Program-made: the position numbers and the translations under genes
Origin: Apiotrichum sp. Y4204
Lineage: Eukaryota; Basidiomycota; Tremellomycetes; Trichosporonales; Trichosporonaceae
Direction: 5' to 3'
Length of the DNA: 64,000 nucleotides
Assembly (NCBI GenBank): GCA_025531455.1
Contig: JAMYHL010000044.1
Coordinates: 124,001-188,000 of the forward strand
In this document: positions 10,715 to 21,556 of the stretch, piece after piece
Numbering within the stretch: position 1 is the first letter of the stretch
Layout: each line of letters opens with the position of its first letter
Notes under the pieces: generated by a model
Seen by the model: the letters and a program-made list of their open reading frames with translations, nothing else
Told to the model about the DNA's origin: nothing
The model's database searches: none

Positions 10715-12680
10715 GCGCCGACCGGGGATTAGATGATAAAAGTCTGGGATCCAAGACCCGTATGGTACAACAGAATCAAACGTGTCTCGTGTAGAACAAT
10801 GCTTTGACGACAAGACAATACCTCAGGTGATCGACAGCCACCAGTTGGACAATGGGCCATTACAGGTAGAATCCAAGGCCACTGTATTGCCGTGCGACGA
10901 GCTAGATCAAAAGGCTAGATTGCTAGAATAATTCTGTAGCATCATACCATGAATAATATGCTAGCTGTACAGCAGTTGCATCGCCGAAGATAGGCTGTTT
11001 TGCAAGAGACACACTTTCAAGGTCGGACTTCAAGTGACGCCATCAAGTAACACACCGAGCGCGGCCCCGCACCGTTGCAGCGCGCCAAAATACGCCATGT
11101 TCGCCCATCGACCCGCCGGGACATACTGTACAGCAATGCTAGTGTACGCTAGCGTAAACGGGGATTAGCAGGATCGACAGCCGCTAGTTTAGATCAAATA
11201 ATAGTCGTCGAGATCGACGCTGGGCCTTGCCAGCGCTAGTCGTTGCCTAAATAAGGCTAACTCTCGCCCAAAAAAGCGTTCATTCACTCGTCAGAGCAGC
11301 GCTGGCATAATGCTGGGGATGGATGGGAAGCGTGGGGTATTTTTCCAGAGAGCAAGACAAACATGGACGAACGTGTGGCCTGCAGGTATCTTTTGTGTCT
11401 TGATTCGGGGAGGAGGGCAAGGCGGGACATGGTGTTGGGCTTCCAGGAGCTACCAGGCGCTCGAGCACAAATGATGTCAGACGACCCGACATCGAGGACC
11501 CAGAGACTCGGGTCGTACCCGAGAACGGCATCCCTGTTCTTGGGACGATGGAGGATCCAATAAGCCGCCAGGCAGGGTAAACGGCGGGAGGGAGTGGGCG
11601 GCGTACAGGAGTCTTACCCCTTTCTAAGTGCTCTCACGATAATTGTCCTTCTGTATGTGCTACGTACTCGCAGGGGCTACAGGGAGCCAATTATTGTTTC
11701 TCGAACAGTTGCGCCAACGCGATGCGCAATCATCGTCGGCGATTCCCTTGTCGCTCGTGCGGAGAAGGCTCGAGATTTTCCTCGCGGTCGTTACCTCATC
11801 TCAGGTGCAAGTCGACGAGGTGGGAGGGATAGGACGTTAATCAAACAAATCAAGTAGGGACAAATGCGATGGACACGAGTCGTGGATGACCTGTTGGATG
11901 ACAATTACCTACCGTACAGGTTTACACAAACCACACGGCAAGACAACGGTAACGAGACCCTGCGGAAGGCGGGACACAGTATGGGGGGCGGGGCCGGGCG
12001 GTACCAGCGTATGTACCAGGCGCCACACGAGGGTCCCAATCAAAACCGAACCCGGTCCTGGGTTCGTTGTGCCGGTACTGGGTTGCCCCGTCCCTGGCAC
12101 ACAGGCTGACCTTACAACATTGCACTTGTGCACCTTTTGGGTATTACATACATGCCCCACACAGGTGCTGCTGCTTATTTTCACCGGGCCACCGCCTTGG
12201 GCCATGGTTGTGCGCAGCGTCGTGGTACAACTGCCAAGAGGGGAATAGAAGAGAAGGCGACAGGGCCCGTGGTTAACTGGAAGGATTCCAGGTGAGGGGT
12301 TACATCTCACCGATCTCTAGGTCTAACGGCGATATTGTACCGTACGGCGCTCGTTGACGGCGTTACCACCTCCCGCCTCATCCACCCAACACTCGAATCA
12401 GCTCATTCTTATACACACTGCCAATACTGTCTCCCGAGCTCTGTGAATTGATTCCTCACTCCTTCACAATTTAGTTAGCGCTTCACCACCGCTGCGCCAT
12501 GGAGGCCCACCTCCAGCCTTCTCCCCGAGGTCCAAACAGTCAAACAGACCGAGCGTATTGGCTTGAGCCACATAGTGGCACAAGTCTTCAATTCAATCTG
12601 TCCAGAAAAGCTTTCCGACCTCTCATCTTTCTAGTAAGGAGCTGGATATGGCCGAATCGACTGTAACTCAGCCATCGGGG
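10715..12680. other. Intergenic, no gene seen
   Basis: Lower-GC sequence with no coding-like patch I would defend. A small hairpin, CGAACCC-GGTCCT-GGGTTCG, lies at 12047-12066 with no downstream gene that would explain it. Confidence 0.5.
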
Positions 12681-14209
12681 TTAAGTTCTCATGTGGAGGA
12701 ATCGATATCTCCCCTTTGCCTCAACCGCCATGTCCTGGAGATTGTGGTACAGCTCCTTCGTCGATCCATTCTCAAATCCTTCCTTTCTCAACTTAAGGAA
12801 CGAGGTATTCAAGACCGGGGCCGTTGAGGGATCTATCTGTTCAAGAGCTAATGCAGGCTCAAGGGGTGGCAACACATCAACCGACTCACCGTCTTCTTCC
12901 TCCCTTCTCGCAACCACCCCAACTCCTCAACTCGTCTGCTGCATCGCTTCGCAAGCGTCATTTTGCTAGTATTGTTGTGGATAACGTGCGGAGGCCAGAC
13001 GATGGAGATAGTCGAGTGACAAACCGCCCCTTCGAGTCCATCATTTGGGCCCGACTAGCTGGTCCGTTCCTGACGGCGACCGCGCGGCGTTGCCCAACCA
13101 CACTGTGCGTAACGCCCTCCGGTATATGGGCTGCAAGAAACACTTCTTCTTGATCTGAGGTCAATTGTTCAATTCTGGGCATTGCTCAATGCACGAAAAG
13201 CAGCGAGGAAGTAGGGAGTACGGCTGACTTGAAAGCGAGTGGCGAATACTTGGTCCGCCACAAGTGCAAGGCGATACCGCATTCTCCTCCTCTTGTGCTG
13301 CCGACAACATCAATCAATTTTCTTCTGCTCACATGTTCTTGGACTTACGCAGAAGCTAATCCCAATGCCAGTAACCGCCATTGGATAGGACCTTTTGATT
13401 TGTGTCACCTTCTAGGCACTAGCCCAACTGCCGTCGAGACGTAATTGGGCGGTCTCATCCTCTCGAGCTCGTCTCGGTGGAATACAAGAAAGGATGACTT
13501 ACTTATTGAAGAGCCCCGCCTTGAAGTCTTCAGTCTGACCTTGAAGATTAACAGCTAAAGAAATCTGGAGTTCCGGACTCCGCAACACAACTGCCGTCGA
13601 GCTGCATTTCATTTCCCACCGCCTAGCCATCTGTGCAGTTTCCACCAATCTGAGAATGGTTCACAAGGGACACCATTGTTCTGAAAGGGCTCCACAGCTT
13701 TCTCGTCCCGCAGAAAGGTGCCGTCAAGAGGAATAATCATGCGACGGGGAGCCTTGTGAATGAGACAGAGTCTATACGTGAATAAAAGCAGACTCCAGGA
13801 GTACAGAGCCCGAGTATCGATGAGCTTTACAGCACCCTGACCCCGTCTACAATCCCTCCTCCTTCTCGGACTCATGTCTTACTGTGCTTTTAGAAAATAA
13901 ATCTGGTTTGGGGCGTCTGTGTATCCGTTGTCACGGACCTGACGCCTTAGACCGCGCGGTTTGACGGTCTAATAATGATCTCTTTCGCAGAGACGTGGGG
14001 CGTTGCCTTGTAGAGCTCTGGGCGCCTTGCTTCTTGGCAATCCTGATTGGCGGCAACATGATCACATGTCTCTCGATCGGGAACACGGATAGAAGACTTC
14101 GAACAGCTATGAAGGTTACCAAAGTTTCCTCAGGGGCAGGGCAAATGACTTGGCCGCCCCATTTCTGTTCAATGTTTGCACCCGAGAGCGGCCCCAGCAA
14201 GCGTGACAA
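12681..14209 (-). pseudogene. Coding-like patches, unassembled gene or relic
   Basis: Successive minus-strand segments read as ordinary protein with C- or T-ending codons: 14209-13931 (contains EETLVTFIAVRSLLSVFPIE), 13875-13620 (RRMIIPLDGTFLRDEKAVEP and FSDWWKLHRWLG), 13583-13503 (SPELQISLAVNLQGQTEDF, ending at a GTAAGT donor), 13413-13349 (ending at another GTAAGT donor), about 13270-13160 (QVSRTPYFLAAFRALS), 13182-12960 (IEQLTSDQEEVFLAAHIPEG) and 12917-12681 (SFLKLRKEGFENGSTKELYH, then stop). Consecutive segments are in different frames. Some joins fit short introns. The join near 13170 needs a one-base shift with no splice site, which argues for decay. I do not recognise the family. Either a broken gene or an intron-dense gene; the eye cannot separate these. 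Confidence 0.35.
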
Positions 14210-14702
14210 GGAGGCTGTTCTGTCTTGTCATGAGACGTCACGTTGGGGCGTGTCACTCTCGGCGACGCGTGACCGCGGCCCCAGCAATGTCTCATGCTGA
14301 GTGAGACCTGTGTAATACCCAGATGTTAACGGTGATCCGAGCCCGCCAGCCGTTCACTCCGAGCACGACGCTGCGCGCACTGAGCTCTTACTTCTGGGAA
14401 GCTGCGATCGGGTTCCGCGTGAAACCTGGGAACTGATCCCTTTGTCCTCGGGTGTGATGTGCAAAGGAATATAAAGAAGGCAGCTCGTCTGACTTTAACT
14501 AAATGCGCGAAGGAGAGCTGAGTGCGCGTCATTGTGGCGTGGAAGGTCAAGAAAATGCTAATAATGCCTACGGCAGGAAAGTGGACGCCGTGCAAGAGGA
14601 TACGACAGTGGACGCCATGTGCGACTGTCGCCGCCAGGGATGGACATGGGTTCCGCAGCGGCTGGGAGTTCCGTGTCTCGGGAACGGTTCTGGGGGACAA
14701 AT

Positions 14703-15780
14703 TTATGATGACATCTTTGTCCACATGTCGTCGACATCGGCTTCCACGCGGTAGGGGCAGCCACGGGGTGTTTCCAGGTCGGCAAACTCGTTGCTGTTGC
14801 CGGCTCCAATTCAAGACCCCGATCCCAGACTCCCTCTTTCCAAATATCTGGGACAGATTTTGGCTCTCTCCAGCCCATAAGGTTCACAGGTGCGTGGTTG
14901 AGCCATGTGTAGAGCTGGGGCAGCTTGAATTGAACTAAAGTTTTGAGTTGACAATTCATCGAGAGGGACGTCCTTACTTTGGAATGGAAGGAAACCTGGG
15001 CGATCGCCTGACTTTGAGGCTGCGAAGAAATGTCTCCAGCGCTATGCTCTCTACCCTGTTCATTCAGTCACAGTTTCGTTGGCGGTTTCGAATGGAAATG
15101 AACTGGCGCGTCATGGATATTTGGACACTTATCGGAACACTCATCGGAACGCTGAGGCAACGCGATACGAGGGCGATACCCGTTGTGTCTTGGTCGCCCT
15201 GCGTAGTCTCAGTGGTATGATTTTCTAATCTATTCCCGTGTTCTACATGTCCCCGAAGGAGCGGCGACAGCACTGATGACCAGGGGGCGTATTTCCTCGG
15301 CGACTGCGGCGATCCGCAGGGTTCCGCATCCCGTATTGTCGGTGACGAGCACGTGTACGACGCTGCCCCTCGACGCGGCCACGCGCCCTTCGATCCCCGC
15401 CCGCTGGTACAAGCAATCGAACGCGATCGGGGACCAGGCGCTCGGAGTTCCGTGTTAGCGGCCCTGGCGGTATTCTTGTTTGGCCGGCAAGGCGGCAGGC
15501 AAGGTCGATTGGGCTTTTGATTTTATTTTTCTGGGACGAACAAGGTTTGCGGCGCAGGGGCATATCGACGCCTCTGGACATGACGCCGCTCATTGCTCAA
15601 TACGCCTCGATGATCGTGGGCGCTTCGGACCGCCCTGTTCCCACAAATTGGACCTGCTTCCTGTACTCCTTTAACCACCCTTGTTTGTCGAGGAATCTCC
15701 AGTATTGTGTCATGGACGTTCCTTTCGAGAAGATTTTGCATTTATTGCTTTCATCTCGCAGGGGCGGTTAGTCGCCCATG
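14703..15780 (-). pseudogene. Coding-like patches with a plausible intron, unknown product
   Basis: Minus-strand patches continue here. From high to low coordinate: a segment reading MTQYWRFLDKQGWLKEY and GTGRSEAPTIIEA near 15715-15600; a GC-rich segment near 15440-15250 (GRVAASRGSVVHVLVTDNTG, LRIAAVAEEIRPLVISAV); a segment near 15060-14978 reading GDISSQPQSQAIAQVSFHSK that ends at a GTAAGG donor; a 54-nt intron 14977-14924; an exon starting LPQLYTWLNHAP; and a last segment reading LETPRGCPYRVEADVDDMW before TAA at 14705-14703. The stretch has gene-like codon choice and at least one good intron. I could not close one continuous frame, so it may be a broken gene or a hard-to-model real one. 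Product unknown. Confidence 0.35.
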
Positions 15781-16312
15781 TATGGAGAGAGTACGTGCGA
15801 CGCGGAATGCGCTATGAAGCTATGAATGGTAGTCATGGCTCTCCTCGGCATGATCGGCATGACTGCGCATACAAGCCAGCCAAGCCCATCATCGGCGATC
15901 ATCACCCTTCCTCAACACAACACGGCCTCTGTCGCGGCTAGTTGTTCGGCGTCCGACCGGAAAACTCGTGACCATGGCATTACAGTCAACCGGGTTGTGC
16001 TCTTATCGTTGCCTCGATGAGTCAGTAATTTGCTCCGTGTTCTCAGTCGAACTGGCAAGTTGGAAAGCTCTAGCCCACGCGTTCAACCATGACCGCCTGC
16101 ATGGGTATGTGACGACGTCGGCGCATCTCATATGGGCACGTCCGTCAGTCTCCTCCGTTGCGACCCTGATTCCCGCATGCCGCTGAGCGCCTTGCCGAGC
16201 CACACCGAGCACGCCGAGCGGGAACTCAATCTCATGTGGCGTTCGTTGCGGGGCTGCCCTCGGCGAAAAGCGCACCCAGGGCAGAGGAAGCTTCAATTGA
16301 GTCGGAGGGACC
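15781..16312. other. Gap without supported gene
   Basis: Short overlapping ORFs on both strands, none with a consistent coding pattern or recognisable motif. Confidence 0.4.
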
Positions 16313-16879
16313 ATGGCCCCCGTCCACTTCCTTGACACCTCTGCAAGCCACTGCCAGTCCGTAGCCCTTCAACACGCGATACCTGTGATGCAAGACAAGG
16401 CGCTTAAAGACACCGCATGGGTGCAGCAGCCTCGAGGGTTGCGCCTCCGTTCAGCTAGGGTCTCGGGCGGACCGAAAAACAACTTTGGGTCCGGTGAATC
16501 TTCTTCGGTGCGTGAAGGACGTCTCGGGAGGAGGACGCGGAGACTGCGCGTCTGCATTCATTTCTGTTGGTTCACGAGAGGACCTATTCTGGGGAATCCA
16601 TGTGGACAGCCACTTCGTCGGAGAGGAGCGAGATAGAGTTTCTGGGCCATCGCCGCGGTTCCAAGGTTCAGAGAAGAATCACTGAGGACCCCAAGCGTCT
16701 TGAGAGGTATCAATCCATCTTCCCTTCATCAGTGACCTGCTCAGACCCTCGTCCTCCCGAGGGGAGTGGTCAGCGGGACCGGGACTGCGGAGCCCATAAG
16801 CCCATGAGTAATATAGGGAATCCGTTGCCCGAGAGGACATTCCAGCAATCCACCAATTCACACCAATTCCTCAGACAAA
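16313..16879 (+). other. Possible small plus-strand coding segments
   Basis: An ATG at 16313 in a good context (GACCATGGCC) opens a natural-looking 40-residue start (MAPVHFLDTSASHCQSVALQ). A second patch, 16530-16680, reads GGGRGDCASAFISVGSREDL and later HVDSHFVGEERDRVSG. The Gly-rich turn followed by ASAF faintly recalls the allosteric region of LeuA-type synthases, but this is too weak to name. No confident splice structure joins the two. Confidence 0.25.
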
Positions 16880-17020
16880 ATGGCTCCGAGGCCAGCGGAT
16901 CGCCCGAGGATCGCCCCGGTGGAGTATGTCAGCCGCACCATCTGGAGATATTCCGCGCTGATCGGCGAAGAGATTGGTATCGCTGGGGAGTCTGGCAGCC
17001 CGTGTGCCCGCGATTATTAG
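16880..17020 (+). CDS. Short ORF, hypothetical 46-aa protein
   Basis: ATG in an excellent context (ACAAAATGGCT) opens 46 codons with gene-like codon use: MAPRPADRPRIAPVEYVSRT and then WRYSALIGEEIGIAGESG, stop TAG. No signal peptide or membrane segment and no known motif. It may be a small gene, a first exon, or a chance ORF in a relic-rich area. Confidence 0.3.
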   Translation: MAPRPADRPRIAPVEYVSRTIWRYSALIGEEIGIAGESGSPCARDY

Positions 17021-20000
17021 ACTAGCTGGCGACTAGCAGAAATGTAAATATCCCTTGCCCGTGAACAAGGAGGAAGAGAGGAATGCCACACGCCCATCCA
17101 AGCCCGTAAACAAACTATAGTCGTTGTAATACTCATACGTGCTCTTCCCACCGGCTGACGGGAGCCACAGCTGTGGCACGAGTGGCGGTCAGAACAACCT
17201 GCTCGAGACTTGCCATTGCTACAGTACTGATATGTCAATGAGACAGAGACTAGACAAATGGTCGTGGTCGACGTTGTGATATGCCAAGGACAGGCATGAG
17301 GATGATTTGCAGGAATATGCATGCATGAATAGGTCATTATCGTCCATGTCGTTCAGTAAGCCACATGACAGGCTTATGATTTGTGGCGCATCATTGATTC
17401 AGGTCAAAAGCCCCCCAGTTGAGCCTCTGCTTCACCGCCCTCAACTGTACCGGAAAGGCTGGATTCAGAGTACAGTGACGTGTCCAAGGGAACTGGGCAC
17501 AGCACCAGAGGAGAGGCGGAAGAAAATAGTAAACCCACGCACAAGGCCCCGGGACCCGACAGATAGTAATGCGTATCGGGACCCCGGGAAAGCGGCGGAG
17601 GAGATGCAGGGAAGCCAAAGGGGGAGGCGCTGAAGGGAACGCCAGGGTCTGTGGAAGGGTACGAGCTGCGAGAAGGGGACAACGTCTGTCGGGCCCGTGA
17701 GGAGGGCGTTGGCGCCATGTCCCTGTAACCGGCCCGACTTCATTTCCCGTCGCCGTCTCCCTGGCCCAAAGGGAACAAATCAAGCCCGACTTGGGGTGAT
17801 CGGGGCATTTTGCATGAGGCCGCGCGCCAAGCTGCAAGCAGAGGCCAGCAAGAGCATCCTGGTGGCACAACTACTGCATACCGTTCGGTGGAAAAGTTGT
17901 TTGTGGAGGACCTCGCCGCCGCCTCCGCCTACCTCTTCGCCCATGCATCTGTCGATGTCTCTTCCTCTGCCACCAACCCCTTCTCCCTTCTCCCTGGCCT
18001 GCCATGCTGCCACCGCAGTCCGGCGTGAAGGATTGAGAAACAGGGAGGGGAGCCAGGGGCCTGCAACCACGGAAAAAGACGAGTGTCGCGGAACAGAGGA
18101 AAGGAGAGCAGAATGAATCTACAAAAGCAGTTCGGGCAGAAAATAGTATGCAAAGGACCAAAACGTGGGGTCATGGTACTTTCCGTCCCGACGGCGCCAC
18201 CACCACATGTGCCACTCGATGATTACGCAGGACACCAATCTGCGTCCCAATCTTCCTCCTCACGCCCCCGGCCCGCGCCTCACACCTTGCAGCGTGAGGC
18301 TGTTTCTGTCTGAGTGAGTGCAGGTGTTACGGAGGTGGAGGCACCTCTCCCCATCTCGTGCCCAGTGTTATCAAGGCCCAGCGTGCCAGCCCGCTCCACC
18401 CGGAGGTCGTGACCTGTCAATGATTCCAGGGTCTCGGGCACGAGAGCACACGGGTGGGCCGAACGACCTCAGCTCATCCCGAGACCATAGGCGTCAGAGG
18501 CAAGACGGGCGACTACAGGAGCTGGTAGCAACGCCAGCTCTCGGAGCGATGATCAATGCTCAACCCCCTCTTCACTGGCTTGCTATGTGAGACCATTTGT
18601 CTGACGATAGCTCACTGACTAAGGATAGCAAGAAGATCCAAGAGGTTAGTCGTGTTCCAGACGGCCCGAGACAGCGGACTACCCGGCAGTCTCTGCAGAA
18701 TAGAAATACCGACGCTGTAAACCCTTCTTTCGTCCAAACCCCCACCTCCCTCTCTTTCCCATCCCTCCTCCTCGACCCTTTGTTTACACATACTACTCAT
18801 CTGGCCTTTGGACTGGCTCCATCTCCAGTAGTGTACAACAACCCTCTCAACGCACTCTGCCTTATAATCCCAAGTCGGCTCGCCCCACTCGACTCGACCG
18901 CCACAACTACTGCATCGGGCGCCAATCGTCACTCGGCCCAGCTGAACTCTGTGTTTACTCTTAATTCGACCCATACCCGCGTGCTTCGCTTGATTGGTCT
19001 GTCAATCATCCTGGCAAGGTACGGCTACCTCACAGTCTTCCAGACCGCCACATCCCCTGTGCGTTGTCGAGTTACAGCAGAGGCGAATCTGGGTCTTTTG
19101 GTCCGTTTGTATTGTTTGCATCCTGCCACCAATCATAGCCACAGGCTCGCCCAGCAGCTTGGTATCCACTCTGCCCTTTGGATACTACTACTGCATCAGG
19201 CATTAGGTGACTACTTTCGAAACTTTGGGCTGGTCTTTCAAGTGCTCTGCGACGGAGGATAGTTGCCTATTTGAGTTTAGGCCAGGTACACAAGGTCCGG
19301 TGCATCAACCCATCTCTGGCTCTCTGCTTGTGCTCTCGTCCTCTTTGTCCTTTTCCCCTCCTCGTTGTCTCTCCCCGCCCAAGCAAAGGGTACACAGCTT
19401 GTCTGATCTGCCCATCACCACACGACGAGATTGGGTCGGCATTGCGCCGCCCCGTACATATACACACACACGACTCCTCCTTACCTTCATCTACGTATAC
19501 CTTGCGTACGTGGTGTTTTGCTCCCTTTTGGTGGACTTTGCCTGGGCTCCCCGCACTGTACGTAAGTGCACCCCTTTAGTCCTCCATGTGCCCTCAGGAG
19601 TAGTATTGCCCCGCAGGGGGACCGACCCAGCATGGCGGCTCGGGTCTGAGGATGATCTCCTTGGTTCCAAGCTGGCTCATGCAACGCGCCAGATCAGGAC
19701 AGGGGTAATCCGGGTCCAGCGTGCCGGCTCCCCCTTGCTGCCATCTCGCGTCGCTGTCGTCCTCGTCCGCGCACCTTGTGGCCATCGGCGCGGGCTAACG
19801 TGGTCCGTCATTTGCCAACGTCCTCCCCTTCACTCTCACCCTCGCCCTCTCGTGCTTCGTGGTGCGGACCTGACCAGGTCAATATTCTGCGACGGTGACT
19901 GGAGCGCGTGCTTTTGTGCTTTACCGATCCTCTGTGTCCTGAGTTGCACCCAAGCAACAAAGGCAACGACATGCATCATCGGCCGTTCCTGGTCAGTGTC

Positions 20001-20303
20001 GGTTGGAAAGCGGACACGGTGGTTGCCTGCGGACCATAACATAACACACCTTGAGGTCCAGGGCTCTGGGTCGGGCTAGACATTCACCTTGTCATCACTA
20101 CGATCACTGCCCATCCAACCACCTGGACCAAACCCACCTTGATCCAAACGGCTAAGCCACGCCGAGCTGTGAGCGAGGTGATGGCAGGTGTCAACGGTGG
20201 AATACGCAGGGGAACGGTTTATTCTACTCTCAGCGTTGCGTGTCGGCGAGATGTTCAAAGTTTAAACACGTCCTCGTATCACACTCCATCTCTCCTTCTA
20301 AGT

Positions 20304-20341
<38 letters not shown>

Positions 20342-20778
20342 TCTCCTCTTTGGACGCTCAATCGACGGACAGGGAAAATAAGACAGCGCGCGGTACAATC
20401 CAAGTGGCGCTGTGATGGCCATCACGGTCACTGATACTGCCCTTTGCCCGAGTCTCATTCCACGCGTTTCAACGTGCTTCACCCACATTGCCCCTCCCTC
20501 TTATCTTCCTGTTTGTTTTCTTCTGGAATATCCCTTCTTCATTCTACCCTATGTCCTCGATACCTCGACCCATATAGCACCGTCATTGGAACCACGCAAT
20601 ATAGGCATCATCACGTCCCACTTCCTCCTTTTTCATTCCCCAAACACGACGCGTCCGATTTGTCCTCGACAGGTGTTGACACTTGAACAGTTTGCCCAAG
20701 CAACGCGACACGAGATAAAATATCAGCCGCGACCGTGCTCGTGGCTGAGCCGACGGCCACAGCACGGCGGACTCTATC
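17021..20778. other. Long upstream region of the velvet gene
   Basis: No supported gene in 3.7 kb. From about 18700 the plus strand is pyrimidine-rich with many TCTC/CCTC runs, and a CA microsatellite lies at 20307-20339. This is compatible with a long promoter and leader of the velvet regulator, as is common for fungal developmental regulators; that is inference. Confidence 0.4.
20307..20339. repeat. CA dinucleotide microsatellite
   Basis: Sixteen CA units plus one C, uninterrupted, 440 bp upstream of the velvet start codon. Confidence 0.95.
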
Positions 20779-21556
20779 ATGAACATTGGCGGTTTGGCGT
20801 TTGCGTCGCGGAATCGGTATGTTGTGTAGTGTTGCCACACTGCTCGCTGTTTACTGACTTGAACACAGGACGTATCGCATTACGCCGATCCAGCAACCAG
20901 AAAGGGGATCTGTCATGGGACCGCCCCTCTCGCGCCTTCCATTATCACCACCCTTAATTCTACAACTCGATACCTGGGACGCGGATGGAACATTGATCAT
21001 TCCGTGAGTGAAATGAAAGCATTCATTGTTCGTTCGTTGTCTAACGCTCGAAGATTCGACGAGTTACCGTTCCTCGTATGCCACTTGACCTTGCAAACTC
21101 CAGCGGGGGAAGATGCGCAATCGATCATGGTCGACGGGGAGGTGGTGCCAAGTCTGTACGGCACTACAATCACGTCTCCCGTCGAAATGGACAACCAAGA
21201 TGGCGACCAGGGGGTGTACTTTGTGTTCCCAGACATCTGCGTTCGGTTCGTCGGTACCTTCCGTTTGAAGGCGTACGTCATGCGGATTACTGGGTATGTT
21301 CCTCTCTGTCTGACAGGATTGAAGCGGTGCTGACATGTCTCAAGCGGTCCCGCGCTCGACATCAGCGTAACGGATTCCTTTGACGTTGTCCCAGGATCGG
21401 AGTATGTTGCGCCGCGTGAGTTCCCACCAGCGGATCTTTAAGGCGATCCTGACTGACGCTCTAGCCGTTACAGATCTTACAACCCATTTTATCTCACAAA
21501 ATGTCGTCAGCTTCGGACCCCAGCCCATGCAGGGACGAGACTTTGGGTCGAACTAA
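20779..21556 (+). CDS. Velvet-domain transcriptional regulator (five exons, 191 aa)
   Basis: Velvet-family DNA-binding or co-regulator protein; in fungi these couple development, sporulation and secondary metabolism and act as homo- or heterodimers in the nucleus. Exons 20779-20816, 20869-21003, 21054-21293, 21345-21415 and 21465-21556; introns of 52, 50, 51 and 49 nt, every phase consistent, 576 nt total. The protein is almost only the velvet domain: TYRITPIQQPERG, then SPPLILQLDTWDADGTLIIP, LPFLVCHLTLQTPAGED, GVYFVFPDICVRFVGTFRLK, the ALDISVTDSFDVVPGSEYVAP block, and a closing LTTHFISQNVVSFGPQPMQ. The usual CGF-type cysteine after the QQP motif is absent (GSVMGPPL instead). Start chosen at the only upstream in-frame ATG linked by a good intron. 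It is the one intact gene in an 18-kb gene-poor block. Subclass (VosA, VelB or VelC like) not decidable by eye. Confidence 0.9.

Noticed and set aside
12047..12066. Rho-independent-type terminator hairpin
   Set aside because: Short 7-bp stem without a T-run, in a eukaryotic genome and with no adjacent gene.
18597..20079. 221- and 290-codon plus-strand ORFs upstream of velvet
   Set aside because: Pyrimidine-rich sequence giving Leu/Ser/Pro/Thr-rich translations in overlapping frames; no motif and no gene-like codon pattern.
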